The notes under the pieces are model-generated. The model was given only the letters and a program-made list of their open reading frames with translations. It was not told the origin of the DNA and made no database searches. The position numbers were made by a program, and so were the translations under genes. Positions 28,120-37,255 of a stretch of DNA of 49,227 bases are shown piece by piece; position 1 is the first letter of the stretch, and every line of letters begins with the position of its first letter. The stretch is from Rikenellaceae bacterium (GTDB taxonomy: Bacteria > Bacteroidota > Bacteroidia > Bacteroidales > Rikenellaceae): the NCBI GenBank assembly GCA_017415005.1, contig JAFQJK010000043.1, forward strand, positions 1 through 49,227, written 5' to 3'.

Positions 28120-29454
28120 TTACTTGATAAAGAACCGGTATATGTCGTTCCCGTTAGCGAAGATCAGCAACGCGAACAGGATGGCGATCCCCACGATCTG
28201 GGCCCGCTCCATAAACTTGTCGCCCGGCTTACGCCCGGTGATCACTTCGAAGAACAGGAACATCACATGCCCGCCGTCGAGCGCCGGGATCGGCAGGATA
28301 TTCATCACCGCCAGCACGATCGACAGGAAAGCCGTGATCTGCCAGAAGGCCTCCCAGCTCCAGAACGACGGGAAGATATTGCCGATGGCGATAATACCGC
28401 CCAGCGACTTGTATGCCTCGGTCTTGGGCGAGAAGATCAGCTTGATCTGTTTCCAGTAGTTCGCCAGCTCGGTCCCCGTGCGGTGGAACCCGGCCGGGAT
28501 CGCCTGCCAGAACGTGTACGAATAGGTCTGCAGCGGGATCAGGTCGTAAGGTCCCATCAGCTTAACGCCCAACTGCCCCTCGGTCGTCAACTGCACGGGC
28601 AGCGTATCGGTCACCGCCGCTCCGTCGCGCAGCCGCGACACGACGATCTCGACCGTCTGTCCGGCATGGTCGGCCAGTGCCGGCTGGTACTGGTCGAAGT
28701 AGCGCATCGGCTCGCCGTTGAAGGCCACGAGCGTATCGCCCGGCTGGAAACCGGCTTCGGCCGCCGCACCGCCCTTGACCGCCTCGGTCACGATGAACGG
28801 CACCCGGGGCGTCATAAATGCTTTGGTTTCGAGCAACTGCGGCATATACTCCGGCGCGATGGCGACCTCCACCCGCTCGCCGTCGCGCTCGACGGTCACG
28901 GTCCGTGCCTGGTCGATCACGATCATCGGGAAGACCTGCGCGGCATCCTCGACCTGCTGTCCGTCGACCAGCAGGATGCGGTCGCCGTCGCGGAACCCGA
29001 TCTCGTGCGCCAGCTCGTTGAAGGCGTAGCCGTACGCCACGTCCTTATTGGCCATGTAGCGGTCACCCCACGCATAGCTCATCCCTATGTAGATGCACAG
29101 CGCCAGCAGGACGTTCATCATCACGCCCCCGAGCATGATCAGCAGCCGCTGCCACGCCGGCTTGGCGCGGAACTCCCACGGCTGCACGGGCTGCTTGAGC
29201 TGCTCGGTGTCCATCGACTCGTCGACCATGCCCGAGATCTTGACGTAGCCGCCGAACGGTATCCACCCGATACCGTACTCCGTGCCGCCCCGCTTGAACT
29301 TGAACAGCGAGAACCACGGGTCGAAAAAGAGGTAGAACTTCTCGACCCGCGTGCCGAACATGCGCGCGAAAATAAAGTGGCCGAACTCATGGATCACCAC
29401 CAGCAGCGAAAAGCTCAGTACGAATTGCAGAATCTTAATCGTTATTTCCATCAT
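28120..29454 (-). CDS. rseP: Site-2 intramembrane metalloprotease RseP
   Basis: A 444-residue polytopic zinc protease that cleaves membrane-bound regulators within the membrane. HEFGH (residues 22-26) in the first helix supplies two zinc ligands and the catalytic Glu; PALDGGHVMFLFFE near the C-terminus supplies the ligand Asp. Periplasmic PDZ material (about 200-290; GGAAAEAGFQPGDTLVAFNG) lies between. Length matches the family. It is the last gene of the dxr-small membrane protein-rseP unit, an arrangement in which dxr and rseP are commonly adjacent. Confidence 0.96.
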   Translation of the reverse strand: MMEITIKILQFVLSFSLLVVIHEFGHFIFARMFGTRVEKFYLFFDPWFSLFKFKRGGTEYGIGWIPFGGYVKISGMVDESMDTEQLKQPVQPWEFRAKPAWQRLLIMLGGVMMNVLLALCIYIGMSYAWGDRYMANKDVAYGYAFNELAHEIGFRDGDRILLVDGQQVEDAAQVFPMIVIDQARTVTVERDGERVEVAIAPEYMPQLLETKAFMTPRVPFIVTEAVKGGAAAEAGFQPGDTLVAFNGEPMRYFDQYQPALADHAGQTVEIVVSRLRDGAAVTDTLPVQLTTEGQLGVKLMGPYDLIPLQTYSYTFWQAIPAGFHRTGTELANYWKQIKLIFSPKTEAYKSLGGIIAIGNIFPSFWSWEAFWQITAFLSIVLAVMNILPIPALDGGHVMFLFFEVITGRKPGDKFMERAQIVGIAILFALLIFANGNDIYRFFIK

Positions 29455-29654
29455 TCACTATTAATCGTTCGTAACCGGGGCGATCCCCCCCCTCCATATC
29501 TCTGTTTCTCATGTCGGCCAACGGTTTGCCGGCCATCCCTTCTTCTTGTTTCTCGTCCCGGCCAATGCGCCCGCCTACCGGCACTTCTCCCTTTCCTATC
29601 CGGAACACTTGCCTTCTCGTATTCTTGACCGCCAACGCCTGTCACGGCCCCGCC
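29455..29654. other. Spacer before rseP
   Basis: About 200 bp without a supported gene; short ORFs on both strands look incidental. Confidence 0.5.
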
Positions 29655-29858
29655 TCACGGCCTGCGTCCGCCCTTCCGCCGCCGGTTCTGCCGCCTCCGC
29701 GCCAGATCGTCGGCGACCAGGTAGGCGAGCGACACGATCCAAACGCCCGCACCGGTCCGCCACCACGCCGCGCCGGGCGGCTTGCTCAGGATCATCAGCA
29801 GCGCGCCGGCCAGCCCCAGCATGAGGAACACCCATTTCAAAACGAGCCGTATCTTCAT
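29655..29858 (-). CDS. Small two-helix membrane protein
   Basis: A 67-residue ORF with two hydrophobic segments (about 6-24 and 36-51) and a strongly basic tail (RRRQNRRRKGGRRP). It starts 17 bp after the dxr stop and runs on the same strand toward rseP. Size, topology and operon position support a real membrane protein, but no family is recognised. The basic tail would lie on the cytoplasmic side by the positive-inside rule. Confidence 0.5.
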   Translation of the reverse strand: MKIRLVLKWVFLMLGLAGALLMILSKPPGAAWWRTGAGVWIVSLAYLVADDLARRRQNRRRKGGRRP

Positions 29859-29874
29859 CTCCCGCTATCCGTTA

Positions 29875-31044
29875 TCATTGCCCGCACCGGGCCAGCGCTG
29901 CGATCTGTCCGGCGGCGATCGCCCGCGCCTCGGCATCGCCTTCGCGGTAGTCGTCGAGCGTGGGCCGCGCCACGAATGCCGCCCGTTCGAGCGTCCGCTC
30001 GACGACACGCGTAATGTCCGTAAATCCGATCCGCCGGGCGAGGAATGCCGCTACGGCCGCCTCATTGGCCCCGTTAAGCGTACAGCAGCTCGTCCCGCCG
30101 CGCTCCAGCGCCTCGTATGCGAGCCGCAGGTTGGGGAAGCGCCCCGTGTCGGGCTCGCAGAAAGTGAACTGCCCGCACTCCGCAAAATTCAAGCGCTGCC
30201 CGCCCAGTGCGAGGCGCTGCGGAAAGGTCAGCACATACTGGATCGGCAGGTGCATGTCGGGGGTCCCGAGCTGCGCCTTGACCGCCCCGTCGGCAAATTG
30301 TACCATCGAGTGGATCACCGATTGCGGGTGCACGACCACCTCGATCCGCTCGGCCGGGACACCGAACAGCCAGCGGGCCTCGATCACCTCGAACCCCTTG
30401 TTCATCATCGTCGCCGAGTCGATCGTGATCTTCGCGCCCATGCACCAGTTCGGATGGCGTAGCGCATCCTCGACCGTCACCGACGCCAGTCGCCCGGCCG
30501 GCATATGCAGGAACGGACCGCCCGACGCCGTGAGAATGATCTTCTCGACCGGGCTCACCTCGCCCGCCAGCGACTGGAAGATCGCCGAGTGCTCCGAGTC
30601 GATCGGCAGGATCGGCACCCGACGCTCGGCGGCGAGCCGCATCACCAGGTCACCCGCCACCACGAGGCTCTCCTTGTTGGCCAGCGCCACTTTCTTGCCG
30701 GCCTCCACGGCGCTCACCGTCGGCAGCAGTCCGGCATATCCCACTAGCGCGTTGACCACCACGTCCACCCCGTCGCCGCGCACCACCTGCTCGATGGCCT
30801 CAGCTCCGGCATATACCTTGATCGGGAGCGCCGCAAGCGCCTCCCTGACGGCGGTGTAGCACTCCTTGTTGGCGATCACCACGCTGTCGGGAGCGAACTC
30901 CTCGGCCTGCCGCACGAGCAGCTGCCAGTTGTTGTTCGACGTGAGGGTCGTTATTTCAAACAGGTCCCCGTACTGCCGCACGACATCCAGCGTCTGCGTT
31001 CCGATCGACCCGGTCGAGCCCAGCAGGGCTATTCTTTGCTTCAT
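29875..31044 (-). CDS. dxr: 1-deoxy-D-xylulose 5-phosphate reductoisomerase
   Basis: A 389-residue NADPH enzyme making 2-C-methylerythritol 4-phosphate in the non-mevalonate isoprenoid pathway. GSTGSIGTQTLDV is the NADPH loop; ANKESLVVAG and PIDSEHSAIFQ supply metal and substrate residues; ASGGPF and MGAKITIDSATMMNKGFEVIEA follow. Length is standard. It starts 7 bp after the M23-like gene stop and precedes a small membrane gene and rseP, forming an envelope-related unit. Confidence 0.97.
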   Translation of the reverse strand: MKQRIALLGSTGSIGTQTLDVVRQYGDLFEITTLTSNNNWQLLVRQAEEFAPDSVVIANKECYTAVREALAALPIKVYAGAEAIEQVVRGDGVDVVVNALVGYAGLLPTVSAVEAGKKVALANKESLVVAGDLVMRLAAERRVPILPIDSEHSAIFQSLAGEVSPVEKIILTASGGPFLHMPAGRLASVTVEDALRHPNWCMGAKITIDSATMMNKGFEVIEARWLFGVPAERIEVVVHPQSVIHSMVQFADGAVKAQLGTPDMHLPIQYVLTFPQRLALGGQRLNFAECGQFTFCEPDTGRFPNLRLAYEALERGGTSCCTLNGANEAAVAAFLARRIGFTDITRVVERTLERAAFVARPTLDDYREGDAEARAIAAGQIAALARCGQ

Positions 31045-31051
31045 TGCTCCG

Positions 31052-31924
31052 TTAAAATACGATATAGTTCTCCGGATCGACCGGCGATCCGTTCTGCCAC
31101 AGTTCGAACCCGAACGTTCCCTTGCCCTCGTTGCCCGAGAGTCCCTCGCCCGTATAGCCGATCACCTCGCCGCTCTTTACGCGACTGCCCAGCGGCAGCA
31201 GCGCCCGCGCGCAATGCTTGTAGACCGAGATCAGGTTGTTGGGGTGCTGCACCTGGATGATATAGCCGTCGTCAGGCGTCCAGACCGACATGACGATCGT
31301 CCCGTCGGCCACCGACATCACCTGCTGGTTCGACGCCGTGGCGATCTCGACGCCGAACTGGTTCCGCTTGGGGTTGAAATGCGAGGCTACCACGCCGCGC
31401 GCCGGTGCGTAGAGCTCCATGTTGGAGCGGATCGTGCGCCGCACGGCCGTCGGATCGCCCAGCTGCGACAGGCCGCCGTGCTCGAACTGCCGGCGCAGCA
31501 GCGAATCCTCGGCCGAGCGCGGCACAAGTACCGACCTGTCACGACGCACCGTATCGGCATCGAGCCCCACGGTCGATGTGACGGGCATCTTGCCCTGCAT
31601 GATAAGCGTCACGTTCTCGTTGAACATCAGCATGCCCGAGAGCTCGCGCTCGAGCGAGTCGAGCCGGGCGATATTGGCGATCAGCAGCTCGCGCGACTTG
31701 TTGCCCGGATAGCCGGGGATCAGGTCGAGGATCGGCGTGTAGGCTACTGTCGTAAGGATGATAACGAAGAGGATCAGCACGAGCGAGAAAAAACCCGCCA
31801 ACAGGTTGAGCGGACTGATGTGCATATACCACACCTCGGTGTCGTCATGCTCGTCGCGCACGCTCAGCCGGTGCTTGCGGCGCATATTCCTGAGGAAATA
31901 GTTCCGGTCTTTGTTCGATCCCAT
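31052..31924 (-). CDS. Degenerate M23 (LytM-like) membrane protein
   Basis: A 290-residue bitopic protein: basic cytoplasmic N-terminus, membrane helix at about 39-61, a helical stretch (about 76-110), then an M23/LytM fold (about 160-290; ADGTIVMSVWTPDDGYIIQVQHPN, LGSRVKSGEVIGYTG). Zinc ligands of active M23 enzymes are replaced: Gln179 and Glu183 stand where HxxxD is expected (NQFGVEIAT), and the final HxH is TFG (GTFGFELWQNG). His237 in YKHC remains. It is therefore probably a non-enzymatic scaffold like EnvC or NlpD, perhaps steering other cell-wall enzymes. It heads the unit with dxr and rseP. Confidence 0.85.
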   Translation of the reverse strand: MGSNKDRNYFLRNMRRKHRLSVRDEHDDTEVWYMHISPLNLLAGFFSLVLILFVIILTTVAYTPILDLIPGYPGNKSRELLIANIARLDSLERELSGMLMFNENVTLIMQGKMPVTSTVGLDADTVRRDRSVLVPRSAEDSLLRRQFEHGGLSQLGDPTAVRRTIRSNMELYAPARGVVASHFNPKRNQFGVEIATASNQQVMSVADGTIVMSVWTPDDGYIIQVQHPNNLISVYKHCARALLPLGSRVKSGEVIGYTGEGLSGNEGKGTFGFELWQNGSPVDPENYIVF

Positions 31925-32137
31925 AGTTCAGCGTGTGTGCGGCGCCGGAGTTCTGTCCGACGCCGTTGCCGGCGGCGCTGCGGCCTGCGCATCCCCGGTC
32001 CCCGGGGACGGGTGCATGCGTCCCGACAAAGATAATAATTATCCCCTTAGAAATAACTAACCCCCGAAAGTTGCCGATTATTTTCCGGAGGCATCATTTT
32101 TTGTTTTTAAATTTTTTTATTTTCAGTTTCAAAAAAT

Positions 32138-32145
32138 TATATTTG
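32138..32145 (+). promoter_or_regulatory. -7 box for the nucleotidyltransferase-galM unit
   Basis: TATATTTG, an exact TAnnTTTG match in a strongly AT-rich spacer, 53 bp before the nucleotidyltransferase start. Confidence 0.55.
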
Positions 32146-32198
32146 CAAACGATTCACACCAAAGAGCATAATCCTAACACCACACGCATAACAAAATC

Positions 32199-33110
32199 AT
32201 GGCAAAACCGACACTACTGGTACTGGCAGCCGGCATGGGCTCGCGGTACGGTTCGCTCAAACAGATGGACGGCGTAGGCCCCAGCAACGAAGCGATCATC
32301 GACTACTCGATCTACGACGCGATCCGCGCCGGGTTCGGCAAGGTGGTCTTCGTCATCCGCCACGACTTCGAGCAGGACTTCAAGGAGGTCTTCAACGCAG
32401 CCCGTTTCGGCGGCCGCATCGAGGTCGACTATGTGTTCCAGAACCTCGACGACCTGCCCGGGGGCTTCAGCGTGCCCGAGGGACGCACCAAGCCGTGGGG
32501 TACCAATCACGCCGTGCTGATGGCGGCCGGCACGATCCGCGAGCCGTTCGCCGTGATCAACGCCGACGACTTCTACGGCGAGGCGGCCTACCGGACGATC
32601 GGCGACTACCTGCGCTCGGTCGAGGGGCAGCGCGACCATTACTGCATGGTGGGCTACCAGGTCAAGAACACGCTCTCGGACTTCGGCGCCGTATCGCGCG
32701 GCATCTGCGAGGTCGACGCCTCGGGCAACCTCGTCTCGGTGGTCGAGCGTACCCATATCGAGAAAACGAACGGCGGCGTGGCTTTCAAAGACGAGAACGG
32801 CGTCATGCAGCCGCTCGACCCCGAAGCCCCTGTCTCGATGAACATGTTCGGCTTCACGCCCGACTATTTCGCCTATTCGCAGGACTATTTCAAAACCTTC
32901 CTCCGGGAGAACATCGCCAACCTCAAGGCCGAGTTCTACATCCCGACGATGGTCAATAAGCTGATCCACGACGGCAGCTCGCAGATGCGCGTGCTGCGTA
33001 CCGACGCGCAGTGGTTCGGCGTGACCTACAAGGAGGACCGCCCGTCGGTCGTAGCCAAGATCCAGGCGCTGGTCGATGCCGGACGCTATCCCGCCAACCT
33101 CTGGAAATAG
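32199..33110 (+). CDS. Sugar-phosphate nucleotidyltransferase
   Basis: A 303-residue NTP-transferase. LLVLAAGMGSRYGSLKQMDGVGPSN is the nucleotide-binding loop with the catalytic Arg/Lys pair; AVINADDFYG carries the metal Asp; the C-terminus has RTDAQWFGVTYKEDRPSV. It activates a sugar 1-phosphate with an NTP; neither partner is certain from sequence. Position directly upstream of galM, with a Na+/galactose-type symporter beyond, suggests a role in galactose/glucose handling. galM begins 4 bp after its stop, indicating one transcript. Confidence 0.85.
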   Translation: MAKPTLLVLAAGMGSRYGSLKQMDGVGPSNEAIIDYSIYDAIRAGFGKVVFVIRHDFEQDFKEVFNAARFGGRIEVDYVFQNLDDLPGGFSVPEGRTKPWGTNHAVLMAAGTIREPFAVINADDFYGEAAYRTIGDYLRSVEGQRDHYCMVGYQVKNTLSDFGAVSRGICEVDASGNLVSVVERTHIEKTNGGVAFKDENGVMQPLDPEAPVSMNMFGFTPDYFAYSQDYFKTFLRENIANLKAEFYIPTMVNKLIHDGSSQMRVLRTDAQWFGVTYKEDRPSVVAKIQALVDAGRYPANLWK

Positions 33111-33114
33111 GCCG

Positions 33115-34179
33115 ATGGCACCCGAGATCACACAACATATCTGGGGCTTCACGCCCGAGGGCGAGGCCGTCGTGCTCTACACGATGACCAACGCCGGCGG
33201 CGCCTCCGTCGGGCTGACCAACATCGGTGCGGCGATCACCTCGATCTCCGTCCCCGACCGCGACGGCCGGCTGGCCGACGTCGCGCTGGGCTACGAGGCC
33301 TTCGACAGCTACTTCAACGACGGCCCCGCCATGGGTAAGATCGTCGGCCGCTACGGCAACCGCATCGCCAACGGCGCCTTCACGCTCGACGGCACGGAGT
33401 ACCGCCTGGCCCGGAACAACGGCCCCAACCACCTGCACGGCGGCCCGCGGGGCTTCGGCAACCGGATTTGGGCGAGCCGCGTCGAGACCGACCGCGTCGT
33501 CTTCTCGCTCACGAGTCCCGACGGCGACGAGCGCTACCCCGGCGAGCTGGGCTGCGAGGTGGTCTACGACTGGGACGACGACTGCCGGCTCGAGATCACG
33601 CTCTTCGCCCGTAGCGACGCTCCTACGATCGTCAACCTCACCAACCACGCCTATTTCAACCTCGCGGGCGAGGGCAGCGGCACGGTGCTCGGCCATACGC
33701 TGCAACTCAACGCTTCGCACTATCTCGCCACCGATCCGACGCTGATCCCGACGGGCGCGCTGGTCCCGGTGGCCGGCACGCCGCTCGACTTCACCGCGGC
33801 CAAGCCGCTGGGCCGCGACATCGACACCGACTGCGAAGCGCTCCGCTACGGCAACGGTTACGACCAGTGCTTCGCGGTCGACGGCTGGCAGCCGGGCCAA
33901 GTCGCCGAGGTGGGTACGCTCGCCGATCCGGTGTCGGGACGGCGCATGACGATCCTTTCGTCGCAACCGGGCCTCCAGCTCTATACGGGCAACTACCTGC
34001 AAGGATGCCCTTCGGGCAAGCACGGCCACGACTACCGCAACCGCGACGGCGTGGCGCTCGAATGCCAGGGCTTCCCCGATGCGCCCAACCACCCGGACTT
34101 CCCGTCGCAGGTCCTCCGTCCCGGCGAGACCTACGTGCAGAAGATCGTCTACCGGTTCGACACGACCGACCCCGCATAG
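33115..34179 (+). CDS. galM: Aldose 1-epimerase (galactose mutarotase)
   Basis: A 354-residue mutarotase converting beta- to alpha-D-galactose or -glucose. GNRIANGAFTLDG and NNGPNHLHGGPRGF are substrate-binding; NLTNHAYFNL has the catalytic acid His (about residue 178); ALECQGFPDAPNHP has the catalytic base Glu (about residue 318). No signal peptide, so cytoplasmic. The frame extends upstream over the previous stop; the ATG at 33115 is chosen by spacing and family start. A hairpin terminator follows. Confidence 0.94.
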   Translation: MAPEITQHIWGFTPEGEAVVLYTMTNAGGASVGLTNIGAAITSISVPDRDGRLADVALGYEAFDSYFNDGPAMGKIVGRYGNRIANGAFTLDGTEYRLARNNGPNHLHGGPRGFGNRIWASRVETDRVVFSLTSPDGDERYPGELGCEVVYDWDDDCRLEITLFARSDAPTIVNLTNHAYFNLAGEGSGTVLGHTLQLNASHYLATDPTLIPTGALVPVAGTPLDFTAAKPLGRDIDTDCEALRYGNGYDQCFAVDGWQPGQVAEVGTLADPVSGRRMTILSSQPGLQLYTGNYLQGCPSGKHGHDYRNRDGVALECQGFPDAPNHPDFPSQVLRPGETYVQKIVYRFDTTDPA

Positions 34180-34195
34180 CGGTCCCGGCCCGCCA

Positions 34196-34217
34196 CGCAC
34201 GGGGCAAAACCCGTGCG
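34196..34217 (+). terminator. Hairpin after galM
   Basis: CGCACGGG, a 6-nt loop, then CCCGTGCG form a perfect 8-bp stem 17 bp beyond the galM stop, before the separate promoter of the symporter gene. No T-tract. Confidence 0.6.
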
Positions 34218-34335
34218 CAGCGATCCCCGGCATGCCCTGACCGGCGCAGGTTGCCCGGTGCAGCCTGCCGGGCAGGCCACAGGATCGAATCGCCCCGTAA
34301 CGCCGGACGGGCGCGCCGCACGGCCTTCCGGCCGC

Positions 34336-34366
34336 TTTGAAATCTTAAAATAAACACCTACATTTG
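34336..34366 (+). promoter_or_regulatory. Full Bacteroidetes promoter of the sugar symporter
   Basis: TTTG (34336-34339), 19 nt, then TACATTTG (34359-34366): a match to the TTTG-N19-TAnnTTTG pattern, 68 bp before the ATG. It shows the symporter has its own start site despite adjacency to galM. Confidence 0.8.
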
Positions 34367-34434
34367 ATAGCACCGGCGCCGGGCCGTACCAGCCGGACAC
34401 AACGAACGCTAAAACTCAAATAACCTAAGACATT

Positions 34435-36045
34435 ATGACTTCATTCGGACTACTCGACACCTCGATCTTCGTGATCTACTGCGTACTGGTGGTAGGGCTC
34501 GGGCTCTGGGTATCGCGCGAGAAGAAGGGCGTTAAGAAAGACGCCAAAGACTACTTCCTCGCCAGCAAGGCCCTCCCGTGGTGGGCCGTAGGCGCGTCGC
34601 TGATCGCCTCGAACATCAGCGCCGAACAGTTTATCGGCATGTCGGGCTCGGGCTACGCCATCGGCATGGGCATCGCCTCGTACGAGTTCATGGCCGCGCT
34701 TACGCTGATCCTCGTGGCGATGTTCTTCCTGCCGATCTACCTGCACCGCGGCATCTACACGATGCCCCAGTTCCTCGAGCAGCGCTTCGACAAGCGCGTC
34801 AAGACGCTGATGGCCGTTTTCTGGCTGATTGTCTTCGTTTTCGTCAACCTCACCTCGATCCTCTACCTCGGGGCGCTGGCCCTCGAGAACATGATGGGCG
34901 TCGATTTCCTCTGGGGCGTGGTCGGGCTGGCCGTATTCGCGCTGGTATACTCGCTCTACGGCGGCCTCAAGGCCGTGGCCTGGACCGACGTGATCCAGGT
35001 CGTCTTCCTGATCGGCGGCGGTCTGGTCACCACATACGTAGCCTTCCAGTTGCTGGGCGAGGGCAGTTTCGTCAATGGCATCAAGGAGCTGGCAGCGCGG
35101 GCACCCGAGAAGTTCGACATGATCCTCGAGAAGGGCGTCCACATGATCCCCGACGGCAAGGGCGGCCTCAAGGACGCCTACATCGACCTACCGGGCCTGG
35201 GCGTGCTGATCGGCGGCCTCTGGGTAGCCAACCTCTACTACTGGGGCTGCAATCAATATATCATCCAGCGCGCACTGGCCTCCAAGTCGCTCGACCAGGC
35301 CCAGAAGGGACTCGTGTTCGCCGGCTTCCTCAAGCTGCTGCTGCCGCTGATCATCGTGATCCCGGGCATCATCTGCTTCGTGATGGTCAAGGACGGCATG
35401 ATCCCCGACATCGGCAAGTCGGACAACGCCTACCCCACGCTGCTCAACATGGTGCCCGCGGGTGTCAAGGGCCTCGCCTTCGCCGCGCTGGTGGCCGCCA
35501 TCGTCAGCTCGCTGGCCTCGATGATGAACTCCATTTCGTCGATCTTCACGCTCGACATCTATAAACCCTATATCAACAAGAACGCCTCGGAAACGCACGT
35601 GGTGACCGTCGGCCGCCTCACGAGCGTCGTAGCGCTCATCATCGCCGGCTGCATCGCGCCGATGCTCGTCGGCCTCGACCAGGCCTTCCAGTACATCCAG
35701 GAGTTCACAGGCTTCGTCAGCCCGGGCGCGCTGGCCATCTTCCTGGCCGGCTTCTTCTACAAACGGGCCACGTCCAACGGTGCGCTGGCCGCCGCGGTCG
35801 GCACGTTCGCCTTCTCGCTCCTGTTCAAGTTCGCCTTCCCCGAGGTACCGTTCATGGACCGCATGGCCTACGTGTTCCTGCTCTGCTTCGCGCTGATCGT
35901 CATTTTCGCCCTCATCGAGAAGAAGCCCGTCAACACCGGGAACGTCACCTACCCCAAGGGGTTGTTCAAGACAACGACCGCTTTCAAGATCGGCGCGCTG
36001 CTGATCGTCGCGATCCTCATCTTCCTCTATGCCATCTGGTGGTAG
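34435..36045 (+). CDS. sglT: Sodium/galactose (glucose) symporter, vSGLT type
   Basis: A 536-residue solute:sodium symporter with about 14 membrane helices. It closely resembles Vibrio vSGLT by recall: ASNISAEQFIGMSGSGYAIG, the gating segment ANLYYWGCNQYIIQRALASKS (Tyr, Asn and Gln of the sugar site), AAIVSSLASMMNSISSIFTLDIY (sodium-site serines) and AFQYIQEFTGFVSPG. It imports galactose or glucose with Na+. That could use the sodium gradient made by the methylmalonyl-CoA decarboxylase upstream in the window. It follows galM with its own promoter, and a strong terminator follows. Confidence 0.92.
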   Translation: MTSFGLLDTSIFVIYCVLVVGLGLWVSREKKGVKKDAKDYFLASKALPWWAVGASLIASNISAEQFIGMSGSGYAIGMGIASYEFMAALTLILVAMFFLPIYLHRGIYTMPQFLEQRFDKRVKTLMAVFWLIVFVFVNLTSILYLGALALENMMGVDFLWGVVGLAVFALVYSLYGGLKAVAWTDVIQVVFLIGGGLVTTYVAFQLLGEGSFVNGIKELAARAPEKFDMILEKGVHMIPDGKGGLKDAYIDLPGLGVLIGGLWVANLYYWGCNQYIIQRALASKSLDQAQKGLVFAGFLKLLLPLIIVIPGIICFVMVKDGMIPDIGKSDNAYPTLLNMVPAGVKGLAFAALVAAIVSSLASMMNSISSIFTLDIYKPYINKNASETHVVTVGRLTSVVALIIAGCIAPMLVGLDQAFQYIQEFTGFVSPGALAIFLAGFFYKRATSNGALAAAVGTFAFSLLFKFAFPEVPFMDRMAYVFLLCFALIVIFALIEKKPVNTGNVTYPKGLFKTTTAFKIGALLIVAILIFLYAIWW

Positions 36046-36072
36046 CCCGCGGGCGATCCAACCCCATCACAC

Positions 36073-36100
36073 AGAGCGCGCACCCTTCGGTGCGCGCTCT
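36073..36100 (+). terminator. Terminator after the symporter
   Basis: AGAGCGCGCACC, a CTTC loop, then GGTGCGCGCTCT form a perfect 12-bp stem followed by TGCTTTA, 27 bp past the stop. Confidence 0.85.
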
Positions 36101-36265
36101 TGCTTTATCCCGATCCTGCGCCGACGGCCAAGGCCCGACCCCCCCGATCCGCCCTCCCCGACCATCGCTTCATCCTCATCGGTCCATTTCGCGGCCCCGC
36201 TACCCCGCCGGTGGAACAGTTCTTGCTGCCCTCCCCGACGTAAGGCCAACCACAAAACCGACATC

Positions 36266-37255
36266 ATGAACAGGGACAAAATCATCGTAACGGGCGGTGC
36301 GGGGCTCATCGGCTCCCACCTCTGCCGGCGCCTGCTGGCCGAAGGCAACCAGGTGATCTGCATCGACAATTTCGCGACCAGCCGGCCCGATCTGATCCTC
36401 GACCTGCTCGGCAACCCCGCTTTCGAGCTGATCCGCCGCGATGTGACGATCCCCTATTTCATGCGGGCATCGCAGATCTACCACCTGGCCTCCGCCGCAT
36501 CGCCCCCGACCTACCAGAACTTCCCGACCGAGACGATCCGCACGGCCGTGCTGGGGACCATCCACATGCTCGAACTGGCCCGGCAATCGGGCGCCGCGAT
36601 GCTACTGGCCTCGTCCGGCTCCGTATACGGCAACGCCACCGTCTCGACCGTCTCCGAGGACTATTGGGGCAATGTCAACCCCGTCGGCGTCCGCTCGTGC
36701 AACGAGGAGGGTAAGCGTGCGGCCGAGGCCGCCTGCGTGGCCTACCGGCTCCAGTACCATACCGACACGCGCATCGCCCGTATCTTCAACACCTACGGGC
36801 CCGGCGTCGATATCCGCGACGGCCGCGCGATCCCCAACTTCATCTACAACGCCCTGCGCGGCGAGGACATCGTCATCTACGGCAACGGCATGCAGACACG
36901 CTGTTTCTGCTACGTCGACGACATGGTCGACGGCCTTATCCGGCTGATGAACACCCGCTCGCGCGACCGCAACGAGCCGGTCAACCTGGGCAGCGACCGC
37001 GAGATCGCCGTCCGCTCGCTGGCCGAGGAGGTCATCCGCCTCACGGGCAGCCGCTCGCGTATCGTCAACCTTACGCCCGACAAGCCGGTCCGGCGCCACC
37101 GCACGCCCGACCTGCGCCGCGCACACGCCATGCTCGGCTGGGAAGCCACAACGCCGATCACCGAGGGCCTGAGCCACACTATAGAGTACTTCACGCGCGC
37201 CATGCAGGACGATCCGCGCCGGGTCCGCCAGGCGTCCTGGGTCGAAATGGACTGA
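36266..37255 (+). CDS. UDP-xylose synthase-like SDR epimerase with altered catalytic Tyr
   Basis: A 329-residue extended SDR protein. TGGAGLIGSHLCRRLL is the NAD loop; DNFATSRP, HLASAASPPTYQNFP, RIFNTYGPGVDIRDGRAIPNFI, TRCFCYVDDMVDGL and DLRRAHAMLGWEATTPITEGL follow UDP-glucuronate decarboxylase (UXS). The UXS active-site signature CYDEGKR reads CNEEGKR: the catalytic YxxxK Tyr is Asn146 (codon AAC at 36701), while Lys150 is kept. Decarboxylase activity is therefore doubtful; binding or an altered reaction is possible. The frame extends upstream to 36029 but the ATG at 36266 begins the NAD fold. No sugar operon surrounds it. Codon use looks normal. Confidence 0.85.
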   Translation: MNRDKIIVTGGAGLIGSHLCRRLLAEGNQVICIDNFATSRPDLILDLLGNPAFELIRRDVTIPYFMRASQIYHLASAASPPTYQNFPTETIRTAVLGTIHMLELARQSGAAMLLASSGSVYGNATVSTVSEDYWGNVNPVGVRSCNEEGKRAAEAACVAYRLQYHTDTRIARIFNTYGPGVDIRDGRAIPNFIYNALRGEDIVIYGNGMQTRCFCYVDDMVDGLIRLMNTRSRDRNEPVNLGSDREIAVRSLAEEVIRLTGSRSRIVNLTPDKPVRRHRTPDLRRAHAMLGWEATTPITEGLSHTIEYFTRAMQDDPRRVRQASWVEMD

